From assembly GCF_030269905.1 (NCBI RefSeq), contig NZ_BSVC01000006.1, positions 1-64,000 on the forward strand: a stretch of 64,000 nucleotides of DNA, given 5' to 3'. Below the pieces are notes generated by a model. That model was not told the DNA's origin. It did no database searches and saw only the letters and a list, made by a program, of their open reading frames with translations. The translations under genes and the position numbers were made by a program. Positions 33,402 through 42,520 of this stretch are shown here, in pieces (position 1 is the first letter of the stretch; each line of letters opens with the position of its first letter). The stretch is from Pelosinus sp. IPA-1 (GTDB lineage Bacteria > Bacillota > Negativicutes > DSM-13327).

Positions 33402-34466
33402 ATGGGGGCACATCGTTGTTGGATAGAAGTCATAAATCCAGAAAAAAACGAACCTGTTGCCGTAAAGTGGTCGGACATTATCAGTGTAGATATTGACTTG
33501 TCCTTGTATGCAGCTGCAGATAGTTTTAATTGTATATTAAAAAATGATTTCTTACTTTCCGATTATTTTAAAAAAGACCAGGAGATATCTTTTTGGCTCG
33601 GTTCTGTATCAGATCCAAATCATTGGTCAAAAGAAGACTTGACCCATGTGTTTACTGGGAGAATTGATGGCGTTAGACCATATTTTGGTGAACAAATGAT
33701 AGTTCAATTAGTCGGCAGGGATTATTCAGGTAGACTGATTGATAGAGAGTTTTCTGTTGCGTATGCGGAACAAACAGCTTCACAAATTGCGGCAAAGCTG
33801 GCAGTCGAAAATGGGCTAACAGTGGATGTAACGGAAACAGAGGTCGTCATTGAAAAAGACCTATACAAAGACCGGAAAGAGTGGGAAATATTGCAGGAAC
33901 TTGCTGATCGAGAAGGTTTTGTTTGCTATGTGAAAAAGAATAAAATTTTATATTTTGGGCCACGTAAAGAAACAGATGATGCCGTTATTGCTGAACTGAA
34001 TTATAAGCAAAAAGAGAAGTCGAATGTATTGACAATGCAGTTTGATAACTCAATGGTTGGCATAATTAATTATGTGGTTGTACGGCATTGGTTGGGGTGG
34101 AAAAAGAAGATTATTCAAGGTGAAGCGAAAGACGAGGATTTAATGAAATATGGTGAGAAGAAGCGAGTAGTATATGATCCAAAAGCAATAACAAAAGAAT
34201 TGGCTGATCAAATTGCTGCTAATAAACTAAAAGAATGGTCTCGTGGCGTGGTAACCGCAGAACAAGTACGTATTCCGGGTTCGCCCTTAGTAGACCCTGA
34301 AAAAAAAGTAGTAATTAAAGGATGCGGACAAGTATTTGATGGTAATTACTATATCGAAAAAGCCCGTCATATATTTTCAAAATCCGGAGGGTTTTTTACA
34401 GAAATGAATCTTACCTCTCAGCGTCCAGACAGTGCGGCTCAGTATAGAAAAGATTTATATGACTAA
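33402..34466 (+). CDS. baseplate hub protein (XkdQ / gpD-like)
   Basis: A 354-residue hub protein of the late-control gpD family, the trimeric base on which the spike sits. The layout is a first barrel (1-100), an insertion with FTGRIDGVRPYFGEQMIVQL, a second domain (DREGFVCYVKKNKILYFG) and a C-terminal barrel. GAGGTG precedes ATG 33402, four bases after the LysM gene stop. Confidence 0.85.
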   Translation: MGAHRCWIEVINPEKNEPVAVKWSDIISVDIDLSLYAAADSFNCILKNDFLLSDYFKKDQEISFWLGSVSDPNHWSKEDLTHVFTGRIDGVRPYFGEQMIVQLVGRDYSGRLIDREFSVAYAEQTASQIAAKLAVENGLTVDVTETEVVIEKDLYKDRKEWEILQELADREGFVCYVKKNKILYFGPRKETDDAVIAELNYKQKEKSNVLTMQFDNSMVGIINYVVVRHWLGWKKKIIQGEAKDEDLMKYGEKKRVVYDPKAITKELADQIAANKLKEWSRGVVTAEQVRIPGSPLVDPEKKVVIKGCGQVFDGNYYIEKARHIFSKSGGFFTEMNLTSQRPDSAAQYRKDLYD

Positions 34467-34492
34467 TAGGAAAGTGAAATGTAGGTGATGCT

Positions 34493-34894
34493 ATGCGTCG
34501 GGAACCAAGGCAGGATGCACTATCGCAATGTGGAGTTGTGACAAGTGTAAATAAAGTGAGATATAGGGTAAAGGTTTTTTTGCCACTTCTAGACATTGAA
34601 ACAGACTATATACGAGTTGGTAGTCAGTATGTTGGCGCAGGTTGGGGAATGTATGCATTGCCTCATAATGGAAGTGAAGTATTGGTCAATTTTCCAAATG
34701 GTGACTTGAATAATGGTATTGTGGTTTGTAAGCTCTATAGTGAGGAATGTGATCCGGCACCGTTAGAAGATGGAAATGTAGCTCTTGTCCACGAATCGGG
34801 ATCGGTACTTCGATTTGATAAAGCAGGTAACGTTACTTTAGAGGCAAAAGGTAACTTAACTTTGCTTGGTGCCAATATTTATATGAATAAATGA
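34493..34894 (+). CDS. baseplate spike protein (gpV/gp45-like)
   Basis: A 133-residue spike with an N-terminal OB-fold (GVVTSVNKVRYRVKVFLP; GSEVLVNFPNGDLNNGIVV near 60-80). It is followed by a short beta-helix-type tail (VLRFDKAGNVTLEAKGNLTL) like the shaft of P2 gpV and T6SS VgrG. It should form the trimeric needle that the PAAR tip caps. Confidence 0.88.
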   Translation: MRREPRQDALSQCGVVTSVNKVRYRVKVFLPLLDIETDYIRVGSQYVGAGWGMYALPHNGSEVLVNFPNGDLNNGIVVCKLYSEECDPAPLEDGNVALVHESGSVLRFDKAGNVTLEAKGNLTLLGANIYMNK

Positions 34895-34904
34895 GGTGAG
34901 GATT

Positions 34905-35225
34905 TTGCCGGCAGTAACTAGGCAAGGAAATACAACAACAGGAATATGCAATAAGGGGCTGCCTTGCTGCCCACATAGCCGATCAGGTACAAATCAACAA
35001 GGCAGCATAAATGTATTTGTAAATGGACAGCCAGTGCATCGACTTCATGATACTGGAGCTACTAATTGTCCTCATGGAGGTACTTTTCAAAGTATAGCTG
35101 GTTCAAGTAGCGTTTTCGTCAATGGACAACCTGTAACGCGAATCGGTGATGCAACGACGTGTATGTCGTGCGGTCAATCAGGTAGCCATTCATCAGGTTC
35201 ACAAAATGTTTTTGCTGGAGGGTGA
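34905..35225 (+). CDS. PAAR-domain spike tip protein
   Basis: A 106-residue PAAR protein that sharpens the spike. It has repeats of the form V-F-V-N-G-Q-P-V-x-R (near residues 40 and 76), with the His and Cys residues (CCPH, NCPHGG, CMSCGQSG) that would coordinate a metal at the apex. TTG 34905, after GAGGTG, is preferred to GTG 34896. It overlaps the next gene by one or more bases. It carries no effector extension, so no toxin is fused to this tip. Confidence 0.88.
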   Translation: MPAVTRQGNTTTGICNKGLPCCPHSRSGTNQQGSINVFVNGQPVHRLHDTGATNCPHGGTFQSIAGSSSVFVNGQPVTRIGDATTCMSCGQSGSHSSGSQNVFAGG

Positions 35226-35659
35226 TGGTTATAAAAAATAAAGAACTTGGCATCGATATCGCACTTGAGGGATTAAGTTGGGAGGTAGCTATTGGAAATG
35301 ATATTAAAATTACGGACACGTATGATTTTCAACTCATAGATGATCTTGCAGTAGTTAGACAGGCAATCATCAAACGACTGAATACACCAAAAGGAAAACT
35401 TTGGGCACATCCTGATTATGGTTGTGAGATTTGGGATCTTCTTTCCGAGCCAATGACTGATACTTGGTTTATGGAAGCTATAACAGCAATACATACTTGT
35501 ATAAATGATGATCCGAGGGCTAAAGTTGTCGATGCAACCTACGAGGCTGTACTACAGGAGCGTCAAGTTGCTTTTTCGATTACCTATGTTATTAATGATG
35601 GGCGTCAGGGGAATTTGGTTTGGACGTACTCATCAGAGGCGGTGATGCAAAGTGTTTAA
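35225..35659 (+). CDS. gp25-like baseplate wedge protein
   Basis: A 144-residue wedge protein of the gpW/gp25 family (XkdS, DUF2634), which joins the baseplate to the sheath. The typical segment is VRQAIIKRLNTPKGKLWAHP followed by DYGCEIWDLL. The start is ATG 35225, or the GTG three bases upstream, immediately behind GGAGGG and overlapping the PAAR stop. It overlaps the next gene by 8 bp. Confidence 0.88.
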   Translation: MVIKNKELGIDIALEGLSWEVAIGNDIKITDTYDFQLIDDLAVVRQAIIKRLNTPKGKLWAHPDYGCEIWDLLSEPMTDTWFMEAITAIHTCINDDPRAKVVDATYEAVLQERQVAFSITYVINDGRQGNLVWTYSSEAVMQSV

Positions 35660-36710
35660 AACATTTAAAGATATTTTAACAAACCTCTTTGAATATGTTG
35701 GTGAAAATAAGAAAATAACTGATTTCAATGTCGGTTCAGTACTCAGGACTATTCTGGAAGCGGTAGCTGCCGTTTCTGAGGAGCTATGGTATAATCTTCA
35801 GCTTTTTGTATCTAAATTCTTTTTAAATACGTCGTCAGGTGAGTGGTTAGATCGGCGTCTCAATGATTTGGGAATGGAGCGAAAAGCTGGTTCAGCCGCA
35901 TACGGACTTATTACGATTGGTAGAGATTCACCTTCGCCCATCAGTATTTTGATTTCAGCTGGTACAATATTTCAGAATGAAACTGGCGAATTGCAGTATA
36001 CGACACAGGCAGATACGTTGCTAAATATCGGTGAAGTCAGTATTGATGTCCAAGCGCAAGCTGTGGCTGTCGGAAGTAATTATAATTTGCTCTCTGGTAC
36101 TGTTTTAAAACAATCAGGAATAGCAATCAGTGGTATTGAATGGGGGAAAATCAAGCTAATGGGCGGCGGCGAGGATATAGAAGATGATACTGATTTTAAA
36201 AACCGCGTGCCTGATTACTTCGATTCCTTAAGCAGAGGGACCGCCTCAGCAATTGTATATGCCGCGTCAGCTGTTAAAGGCGTGGAATCAGTTACGATCA
36301 AAGAAAATGTGCCAAGTAAAGGCTGGTTTACTATTTATATTGATGATGGATCAGGCGTTGCCAACCAAACATTACTTCAGTCCGTTCGGGCAGTGCTGGA
36401 AGACTATCGTGCATTTACTGTTCAGTATATTGTGGATACTGCCAAACTCGCTGATTTTACTACACACTTACAGGTTATAACGAAAGCAGATGTTAATGAT
36501 GAAGCAGTTAAGGCGGCAGTACAAGAGGCTATTATAGCCTATGTTAATGCTTTGAAGATGGGGCAGTCCGTATATTTAGCTGATCTGATATACTTGGCCC
36601 GTGGTGTTGAAGGTGCAGAAAATGTTAGAATTTTAGCACCGACCAATGATGTGATGCTTGCAGAGGATCAATTGCTTCGAACTTCACCTGAAGAGGTTGT
36701 GATCGAATGA
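35652..36710 (+). CDS. baseplate J-like protein (gp47 / XkdT)
   Basis: A 352-residue baseplate wedge protein. The family signatures are the N-terminal GSVLRTILEAVAAVSEELW, the middle GTIFQNETGELQYTT, the DTDFKNRVPDYFDSLSRGT segment near 182, and the C-terminal domain ending in LAEDQLLRT. The start is GTG 35652, coupled to the gp25 gene. With the next protein it forms the wedge dimer common to all contractile tails. Confidence 0.92.
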   Translation: MFKTFKDILTNLFEYVGENKKITDFNVGSVLRTILEAVAAVSEELWYNLQLFVSKFFLNTSSGEWLDRRLNDLGMERKAGSAAYGLITIGRDSPSPISILISAGTIFQNETGELQYTTQADTLLNIGEVSIDVQAQAVAVGSNYNLLSGTVLKQSGIAISGIEWGKIKLMGGGEDIEDDTDFKNRVPDYFDSLSRGTASAIVYAASAVKGVESVTIKENVPSKGWFTIYIDDGSGVANQTLLQSVRAVLEDYRAFTVQYIVDTAKLADFTTHLQVITKADVNDEAVKAAVQEAIIAYVNALKMGQSVYLADLIYLARGVEGAENVRILAPTNDVMLAEDQLLRTSPEEVVIE

Positions 36711-37381
36711 AAATTCTACAATATCTACAATGGTTTGGTGAGGATGCTGTAAAGCCTGGTACAGTACTGTACGCTTTGGCTTCAGGTGTTCAACGTGTAA
36801 TTGACGCGATTCAAACTGGAATCAACTTTATGACGGATCAAATTTATTTAACAACAGCCACTGGAGAATGGCTGGAACGATGGGCTTGGGACTTGGCGAG
36901 ATTGCGTCGGTTACCACTTGAAAGCGATGATGCCTTTCGATCTCGAATCATTTTAACTCTATTTCATGCTAGGGGAATCAGAAAATCGATTCGACAAGCA
37001 ATTCAAATTATAACTGGTAATGATCCTGTGGAAATTTTTGAACCGATTCGAGATACGGCGTATTGGAATGCCGGCTTTTTTTATACCCAAAAGCAGGATG
37101 TTGATACGGCAGCGGCTATAGATGGAAGCGGCGTATACTGTGCAAGAGTGGGAACGAAAGAAGACACTTCGTACACTGGGTATGTTAGCGTACGTTTAGC
37201 TGGAGATTATCATGGCGGTGCTGGATTATCATATTTTGATTCTTTGGCTTTTCAAAATTGTGGCTTTTTCTTTTCTTCAATCGTTGATACAAAAAGAGCT
37301 TTAACTCGTGAAGCTGTGTTAAATGCAATACATATGGTACAGCCTGCAGGTAGCCAAGTATTTGTGAAATTTATACAATGA
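36707..37381 (+). CDS. tail protein I / YmfQ-like (DUF2313) baseplate protein
   Basis: A 224-residue protein overlapping the J gene by ATGA. It has the YmfQ/XkdU layout: a helical N-terminus (YLQWFGEDAVKPGTVLYALA), TGEWLERWAWDLARLRRLPL near 60, and a segment resembling the DUF2313 core (FRSRIILTLFHARGIRKSI). It bridges the wedge and the tail fibre in contractile particles. Confidence 0.88.
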   Translation: MKILQYLQWFGEDAVKPGTVLYALASGVQRVIDAIQTGINFMTDQIYLTTATGEWLERWAWDLARLRRLPLESDDAFRSRIILTLFHARGIRKSIRQAIQIITGNDPVEIFEPIRDTAYWNAGFFYTQKQDVDTAAAIDGSGVYCARVGTKEDTSYTGYVSVRLAGDYHGGAGLSYFDSLAFQNCGFFFSSIVDTKRALTREAVLNAIHMVQPAGSQVFVKFIQ

Positions 37382-37394
37382 GGTGATGTGAAAA

Positions 37395-39725
37395 ATGGAT
37401 AAAGTTAATTTTAATCCGTTTTCGGAAATATTGGTAGAAGATTTTTTAAGGCAATCCGGTTATATTGGTGATGCATTTGAAATGTTTATCGCTGATTTTT
37501 TATGTCAAAGCACGGCTGTCCTGGGACTCGATGTTACAGCGCAATCAGTAGCAGATATGACTGTCTATGTTAAGCCAGGACGAATCTATCAATCTGGTCT
37601 ACAGGGGCAGTTGACGGTCAATCTTGATCCTGCATTGACAATAACAGCAGCGCATCCCCAATATGATAGGATAGATCGTATTTGCGCTCAATATAAGGAA
37701 TTGCAGGACACTCCAGAAGCTCGTAATGTAATGATAGATACAGTTTCAAGGCAGGTTACGCAAAAATCAGTTATGACGAGGATCGCCAGTATCATCGATT
37801 TTATGGTTGTAAGCGGTGTCGCTGCTCCTGCGCCTGCAGCACCCTCCGTGCCGGATGGATGGGTGAGTTTGGCGCAAGTGAAAGTTAGGTCTCAAGCTAC
37901 GTCAATATTGCAGACAGATATTTTCGATGAAAGACCTATACTGGAAAGTTTGGCAACACATGGTCATAGTGGCGGGGGCGATGGGGCGAAATTGAGCGCA
38001 GGAAATATTACTAATTCGGTCGTTGCTGGAATTGGTACCACAGATGTACAAAGTACGTTGGCAGCTATTTATACTGAAGCAACAAAAAAAGGTGGAAATT
38101 GCACAAGAAATTCCGTTATTACTGGTCCTGTAGATAGTAATGGGAATGCGGCAGCTATTTACTCAAATCTAAACACAAGCACGGTAAACTTAAAGGCAAA
38201 TACATTGATAAATTTTGCTGCTGGGTTTAACGACCGTGGAGCGATTGATTATATCGAAAGAGTCCCTAGAGATATTTCCATAGCACTGGCGGGTGTTTCT
38301 CAAACGTTGTATGTATATGCAGAACGGACAGCACAAGGGGTTATTAGTATAGGGGCAACTGAATTTAAACCAATTACAAATAAGCAAATACCTGTGAGTT
38401 ATGTTTTCCCAAACTATAAACAACTACGAATTGGCGATAAGATAGTTTTTAACTATAATAGTTTATCCCAGACTTGTAATCTTCCTCCAAATATAAAAAA
38501 AGTCAAGATAGAATGTTGGGGTGCTAGTGGAGGGAATAGTGGTTCAGATCTAGGTGGTAAAGGTGGATACGCATATGGTGAATTAGACGTTAAAAATGCA
38601 TCTAATTTAATAATTTGTGTAGGTTCACAAGGTGGCTATAATGATTCGAAATATGGATATAATGGTGGCGGAAAATTAAATGTTACCGGAGATGCTAAGA
38701 TTTGGTATGGAGGCGGTGCTACCGATGTAAGAATTGGTGGTGGTGGATTAGAAAAACGCTGCATTGTTGCTGGGGGTGGCGGAACTTGCGATGATGATGT
38801 TGGAAGCACAAGTGGTGGTAACGGTGGCGACGGCGGTGGCTATTCTGGAGGCGCAGGTAAATCAACTGCTGGTGTTAGCGTACCTTCCGGTGGCACACAG
38901 ATTGATGGTGGAAATAACGCACTATTTAGTTATACTTTAGCAAACGGAGATGCAAAGGGAAAATTTGGTATAGGTGCTTCGCACACAATTAATTATAATT
39001 ACCCAATGTCATATGTATTTGGCGTTGGTGGTGGTGGATGGTATGGCGGGGCATCTGGAGCTAGTGCAGGTGGTAGTGGCGGTTCATCATATATTTCCGG
39101 TGATCCTAATTGTCCAACACCGCATCCTGATGGAATAAAACTTGTAAATACAGGAACTATTGCGGGTGTAAATACCGGTGATGGCTATGCTGTAATTACT
39201 ATTTTAGATGCTGATACACCAACCAATACTCATGTTTACAAAATTGAAGATGGTAAAATGATGTACTATGAAGGTGGATTATGGTATGAAAAACAACGTG
39301 TCTTTATTGGTGAAGCTACAGTAGACAGTGCCGGGAAAGTTAGTAGTTGTAAGTCATATGACTACGGAGAAATTCAATATGCGAAGTTTGATGATATTCG
39401 TGTGCCTGTGCCAACTCAGGCAAATCAACCAGTACAATTAGGGCAGTTTTTAGGATCGTTAGGTAATAATGGATGGCAAAACCTGCCTAGTGGATTAATA
39501 ATACAATGGGGTGTGTATATAGTTGGACCGGGCGCTGTCGGCACATACAGCTTTCCGATTGCATTCCCAAATGGTGTGGCGAATATAACTGCTTGTGTAA
39601 TAGGGAATAACTTTGCTTCTGCTAGTGTAAATGTTGTGGTTGGTTTTTCTACAAATTCAAATTTTATAGCGATGCACAACCAGGCTAGCAGTGCGACGAT
39701 ATGTGTCTGGGCAATTGGTCATTAA
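37395..39725 (+). CDS. module A tail fibre protein with glycine-rich receptor region
   Basis: A 776-residue fibre. The N-terminal 200 residues form a baseplate-attachment domain (FNPFSEILVEDFLRQSGYIG; YVKPGRIYQSGLQG). The middle (about 370-600) is a Gly-rich domain of many GGGG and GGxGG runs, as in glycine-rich adhesin tips. The C-terminus (about 700-776: IQWGVYIVGPGAVGTYSFPI, and the final CVWAIGH) resembles gp53-like fibre-tip domains that bind the receptor. It would decide which bacteria are hit. It is followed by its chaperone gene. Confidence 0.85.
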   Translation: MDKVNFNPFSEILVEDFLRQSGYIGDAFEMFIADFLCQSTAVLGLDVTAQSVADMTVYVKPGRIYQSGLQGQLTVNLDPALTITAAHPQYDRIDRICAQYKELQDTPEARNVMIDTVSRQVTQKSVMTRIASIIDFMVVSGVAAPAPAAPSVPDGWVSLAQVKVRSQATSILQTDIFDERPILESLATHGHSGGGDGAKLSAGNITNSVVAGIGTTDVQSTLAAIYTEATKKGGNCTRNSVITGPVDSNGNAAAIYSNLNTSTVNLKANTLINFAAGFNDRGAIDYIERVPRDISIALAGVSQTLYVYAERTAQGVISIGATEFKPITNKQIPVSYVFPNYKQLRIGDKIVFNYNSLSQTCNLPPNIKKVKIECWGASGGNSGSDLGGKGGYAYGELDVKNASNLIICVGSQGGYNDSKYGYNGGGKLNVTGDAKIWYGGGATDVRIGGGGLEKRCIVAGGGGTCDDDVGSTSGGNGGDGGGYSGGAGKSTAGVSVPSGGTQIDGGNNALFSYTLANGDAKGKFGIGASHTINYNYPMSYVFGVGGGGWYGGASGASAGGSGGSSYISGDPNCPTPHPDGIKLVNTGTIAGVNTGDGYAVITILDADTPTNTHVYKIEDGKMMYYEGGLWYEKQRVFIGEATVDSAGKVSSCKSYDYGEIQYAKFDDIRVPVPTQANQPVQLGQFLGSLGNNGWQNLPSGLIIQWGVYIVGPGAVGTYSFPIAFPNGVANITACVIGNNFASASVNVVVGFSTNSNFIAMHNQASSATICVWAIGH

Positions 39726-39743
39726 TGAATTTAAAGGAGTGAT

Positions 39744-40292
39744 ATGATGTTTTACGCATTTAAAACTGACACTGGAATAAGCTTTATACCTGTGGGCTGG
39801 GAAAGTCGCTATCCGAATGGTATTCCTACTGAGACGATTATTATTACAGATGAACAACACCAGGAATATTTCAATGGAGGTCAGAAAATTTTTGATATTG
39901 TTGATGGTCAATGGACATACACCGAACCTGCTGGACCAACCCTTGATGAAATAAAAGCACAAGCTATTCAAAAGATAAAAGATAAGCGTAATGAGTTAGA
40001 GGAAGCAGGATTCGAATATCAAGGCAAGAAGCTAGATTCTGATCCGATAAGCTCGCAACGAATCTCTCTAGCGGCTTTAGCGGCTCAGTCTAGTTTGGCG
40101 GCGAATCAACCTTTTTCGTTGGAGTGGACTTGTGCAGATAACAAAATCCTTACTCTAGATGCGGAGGGAGTTATTGGTATGTCAGTAGCCTTGGCTAAAT
40201 TCTCGAATCAATTACATGTGACTGCTCGGGATCTAAAAGATAAAATTATGGCGGCGACTACCTCTGAGGAAGTTGCAAAAATTCAAGAGTAA
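39744..40292 (+). CDS. tail fibre assembly / DUF4376 protein
   Basis: A 182-residue protein. Residues 1-70 resemble tail fibre assembly proteins, and the helical C-terminus (about 75-180: IKDKRNELEEAGFEYQGKKL, SQRISLAALAAQSSL) is the DUF4376 domain often fused to phage fibre chaperones. It probably folds or trims the fibre. AAGGAG precedes ATG 39744; ATG 39747 is equally possible. It is the last gene of module A. Confidence 0.82.
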   Translation: MMFYAFKTDTGISFIPVGWESRYPNGIPTETIIITDEQHQEYFNGGQKIFDIVDGQWTYTEPAGPTLDEIKAQAIQKIKDKRNELEEAGFEYQGKKLDSDPISSQRISLAALAAQSSLAANQPFSLEWTCADNKILTLDAEGVIGMSVALAKFSNQLHVTARDLKDKIMAATTSEEVAKIQE

Positions 40293-40356
40293 TTTAAAGT
40301 GTTAACTAAATTATACAAGCAAGAAAAAGCATTTGAAGCAATATAATGGGTCTAAG

Positions 40357-40390
40357 AAAACCAACTACAGATAACTGTAGTTGGTTTTTT
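40357..40390 (+). terminator. terminator of module A
   Basis: A perfect 14-bp stem (40357-40370 with 40375-40388, loop ATAA) ending in T6, past the last contractile-tail gene. Confidence 0.92.
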
Positions 40391-40425
40391 CATGAGCTAA
40401 TATGGCTTTTGGTTCTGTGCAGAGT

Positions 40426-40474
40426 TTATTGTCACATTCATGTCAGTTACAAATTCAACATAAGGCAGTATATT
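40426..40474 (+). promoter_or_regulatory. module B operator-promoter, copy of the module A element
   Basis: TGTCA boxes at 40430-40434 and 40441-40445 (11 bp apart) lead into GTTACAAA. TTACAA (40447-40452), 16 bp, then TATATT (40469-40474) reads as a promoter. The arrangement and spacing equal those at 27111-27158. Confidence 0.68.
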
Positions 40475-40509
40475 GATAATATGGAAAAACATACAAGGGA
40501 TGTGGTAGT

Positions 40510-40839
40510 ATCGACTACACACAAAAGCAAATAAGACGAACTATAGAAAGATATCAAGAACTTCGAAGTCTTGCAGAAGTAGTAGCTTCCAACTTGGAAG
40601 ATGTGGGTACCATGGATTTTGTAAAGTGTAGGGGATTTGAGCATATCGTCTGTATATTAGTAGACTTGGATAAGTCGATTGTAATGCTTACTCCACGACA
40701 ACAAGAAGTAGTGACCTTTGTTAAAGCCGGTTATTCCAATGAGATGATTAGCCGCAAACTTAATCTTAGTGTAGCGACAATAAAATTTCATCTTAATGTA
40801 GCAATTCTTAAAATTAGTACCTATCTAAATCATGGTTAA
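40510..40839 (+). CDS. module B transcription regulator, LuxR/sigma region 4-like HTH
   Basis: A small regulator whose C-terminal 60 residues are a helix-turn-helix: LTPRQQEVVTFVKAGYSNEM, then ISRKLNLSVATIKFHLN. The first conventional starts (TTG 40594, ATG 40612) have no ribosome site, yet the frame is open from 40480. The upstream codons read as sensible protein (YTQKQIRRTIERYQELRSLA), so the gene probably begins earlier. AAGGGA at 40495-40500 would place the start at about ATC 40510, a non-canonical codon. It sits between the operator-promoter and the 37-bp element, exactly like the module A regulator, and should control the F-type genes. Confidence 0.65.
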   Translation: MDYTQKQIRRTIERYQELRSLAEVVASNLEDVGTMDFVKCRGFEHIVCILVDLDKSIVMLTPRQQEVVTFVKAGYSNEMISRKLNLSVATIKFHLNVAILKISTYLNHG

Positions 40840-40854
40840 TATGTACGGATAAAG
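40818..40854 (+). promoter_or_regulatory. 37-bp late-promoter-like element, copy B
   Basis: TACCTATCTAAAT-N11-TGTACGGATAAAG, both arms and the spacing identical to 27759-27795. Here it overlaps the last codons of the regulator gene, so its conservation is not explained by coding need in copy A. Confidence 0.68.
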
Positions 40855-40869
40855 AGTGAGGGGATATTT

Positions 40870-41049
40870 ATGAAATATTACACTATGAATATACTGGAAG
40901 CTATGTATCGTGAGAAATATCCAGAATTGGCAGCTAATGTAATATACGAACGGGCAAAGGAGTTGCATAGTCAGCTCAATACACTAGACATCCGCTGGAA
41001 ACGTAGCAATCGTTTGTTCTATAGTAATATTGATTTGTATTGGATGTGA
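40870..41049 (+). CDS. small hypothetical protein, 59 residues
   Basis: ATG 40870 is preceded by GAGGGG. The product starts MKYYTMNILEAMYREKYPEL, is helical and charged, and ends in Trp-Met. It is the first gene after the module B late element. No family is recognised. The 236-bp gap that follows, up to 41285, shows no other gene. Confidence 0.6.
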   Translation: MKYYTMNILEAMYREKYPELAANVIYERAKELHSQLNTLDIRWKRSNRLFYSNIDLYWM

Positions 41050-41285
41050 ATGATCTAATTATTATAAAATTGCTTTACTTACTAAGGCGAAATTGGACAA
41101 ACAATTCATGATTTCGAATAACAATGGGAAGATGATGAATTATTTTAGATAATAGGAAGCGCCGAGGAATATGAATTGACTTTTTTTAGCACATGCAGGT
41201 GTGTTGTATAAGAAATGGTAGTGGGGGTGGGGTTCATAGAAGGTATACAAAGATTTTTGTGTCGATGAGGGGGGAGGAGTTGCAG

Positions 41286-41504
41286 ATGAATAAAAATTTG
41301 ATGATGCAGCAAAGCAATGCTAAATTACAAACCTTATTAGAGACGGCATTGGATTTTGCAATGTTGATTACCAATGGAGATCAAGGAAAATTTGAAGTGT
41401 TTCGTCGTGTCATGCTTAACAAATATAATGCTCTAAAAAAGATCAATAGTAGCGAACTTGTTGAAACTGAAGAATGGAAGCAACAAGACGTTAGCAAAGT
41501 TTAA
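41286..41504 (+). CDS. small hypothetical tail-module protein
   Basis: A 72-residue helical protein (TLLETALDFAMLITNGDQGK) in front of the tube gene. The frame is open from 41193, but GGGAGGAG lies just before ATG 41286. It may be a tail-completion or connector protein; I see no diagnostic motif. Confidence 0.6.
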   Translation: MNKNLMMQQSNAKLQTLLETALDFAMLITNGDQGKFEVFRRVMLNKYNALKKINSSELVETEEWKQQDVSKV

Positions 41505-41550
41505 GTGTTAAAAAAATTAAAAAGTATAGAATTTTAGGAGGAAATATATT

Positions 41551-42498
41551 ATGAGTCAAGCACAAGGTGCACAAGGAAGGTTAGTATTTGATTATGAATC
41601 CAGTTTCGGACAAAACCCTACGACTAAGGCCGGTAAAGTGTTACCCTTCAATACATTAGATGTGAAATCAAAACAAAATATGAAGGATTTGGCAACCATT
41701 ACTGGTACCAGAAATCCGGTAGCTCCTGCTCCAGGAAATATCAGTGTAGACGGCAATATCGTTGTACCTGTAGATGAAGCAGGTATTGGGTATTGGTTGA
41801 AAGGATTATTTGGTAATCCCGTTACCACAGGCAGTGCTGATCCATATCAGCATGTATTTAAGATCGGCACAACGCAGCCTTCCATGGTTTTGGAAAAAGG
41901 CTTTACTGATATTGGTCAGTATGCATTGCTAAACAGTTGCAAAATTAGTTCTTTCAAAGTCGGTTTTGGCGGTGAGGATGAGCTAACAGCATCTATGACA
42001 ATTATGGGAGCAAAAGAGGCTCTTTCATCCACTCCTTATATGACGAATCCTTCCAATATAGTGTTATCTCGTTTTACCAATTTGCAGGCCAGCATTGAGG
42101 AAGGCGGAGCAGCTATTGCTACCATTACTAAAGGAGATTTTACGATTGATGCAGGCTTGGACGGCACGCAGTATACAATTGGTAATGGTGGTCTTCGTAG
42201 TGATATTCCTGCAGGCATCTATAAAATTTCTGGTAATATTACAGCTCTTTTTGATGGTGCAACACTATTGGAAAAAGCTCTCACAGGAACAAAGTCAAGT
42301 TTGAAAGTGAAGTTCTCAGCTAATAATCATAGCCTAGAATTTTTATTCCCCGAAATCACATATGAACGTAGTACTCCTGGTATTACAGGTCCGGCAGGTG
42401 TTTTAATTACACTTCCCTTCCATGCTTTTTATCAATCAAATACCGATAATTCTGCTGTAAAAGCTACATTAGTTAACAGTGTTGCCAGCTACTTATAA
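41551..42498 (+). CDS. module B major tail tube protein
   Basis: A 315-residue, Gly- and Thr-rich, beta-type protein in the major tail protein slot of a siphovirus-like tail. It has the N-terminal SQAQGAQGRLVFDYESSFG typical of tube proteins. It begins a new structural operon with a strong AGGAGG. It is followed at once by the frameshifted chaperone, the order that defines a lambda-like tail. There is no sheath gene in this module, so the tail is non-contractile. Confidence 0.85.
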   Translation: MSQAQGAQGRLVFDYESSFGQNPTTKAGKVLPFNTLDVKSKQNMKDLATITGTRNPVAPAPGNISVDGNIVVPVDEAGIGYWLKGLFGNPVTTGSADPYQHVFKIGTTQPSMVLEKGFTDIGQYALLNSCKISSFKVGFGGEDELTASMTIMGAKEALSSTPYMTNPSNIVLSRFTNLQASIEEGGAAIATITKGDFTIDAGLDGTQYTIGNGGLRSDIPAGIYKISGNITALFDGATLLEKALTGTKSSLKVKFSANNHSLEFLFPEITYERSTPGITGPAGVLITLPFHAFYQSNTDNSAVKATLVNSVASYL

Positions 42499-42520
42499 TT
42501 AAAGATAAGGGAGACTATTT

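Noticed and set aside
33402-35225. Type VI secretion system, because of hub, spike and PAAR genes
   Set aside because: There are no TssB/C pair, TssJLM membrane complex, ClpV or Hcp; the order is that of a PBSX/R-type particle with LysM, J, I and fibre genes.
40346-40534. Frame of 62 codons across the module A terminator
   Set aside because: It spans a strong terminator and the shared operator-promoter and has no ribosome site.
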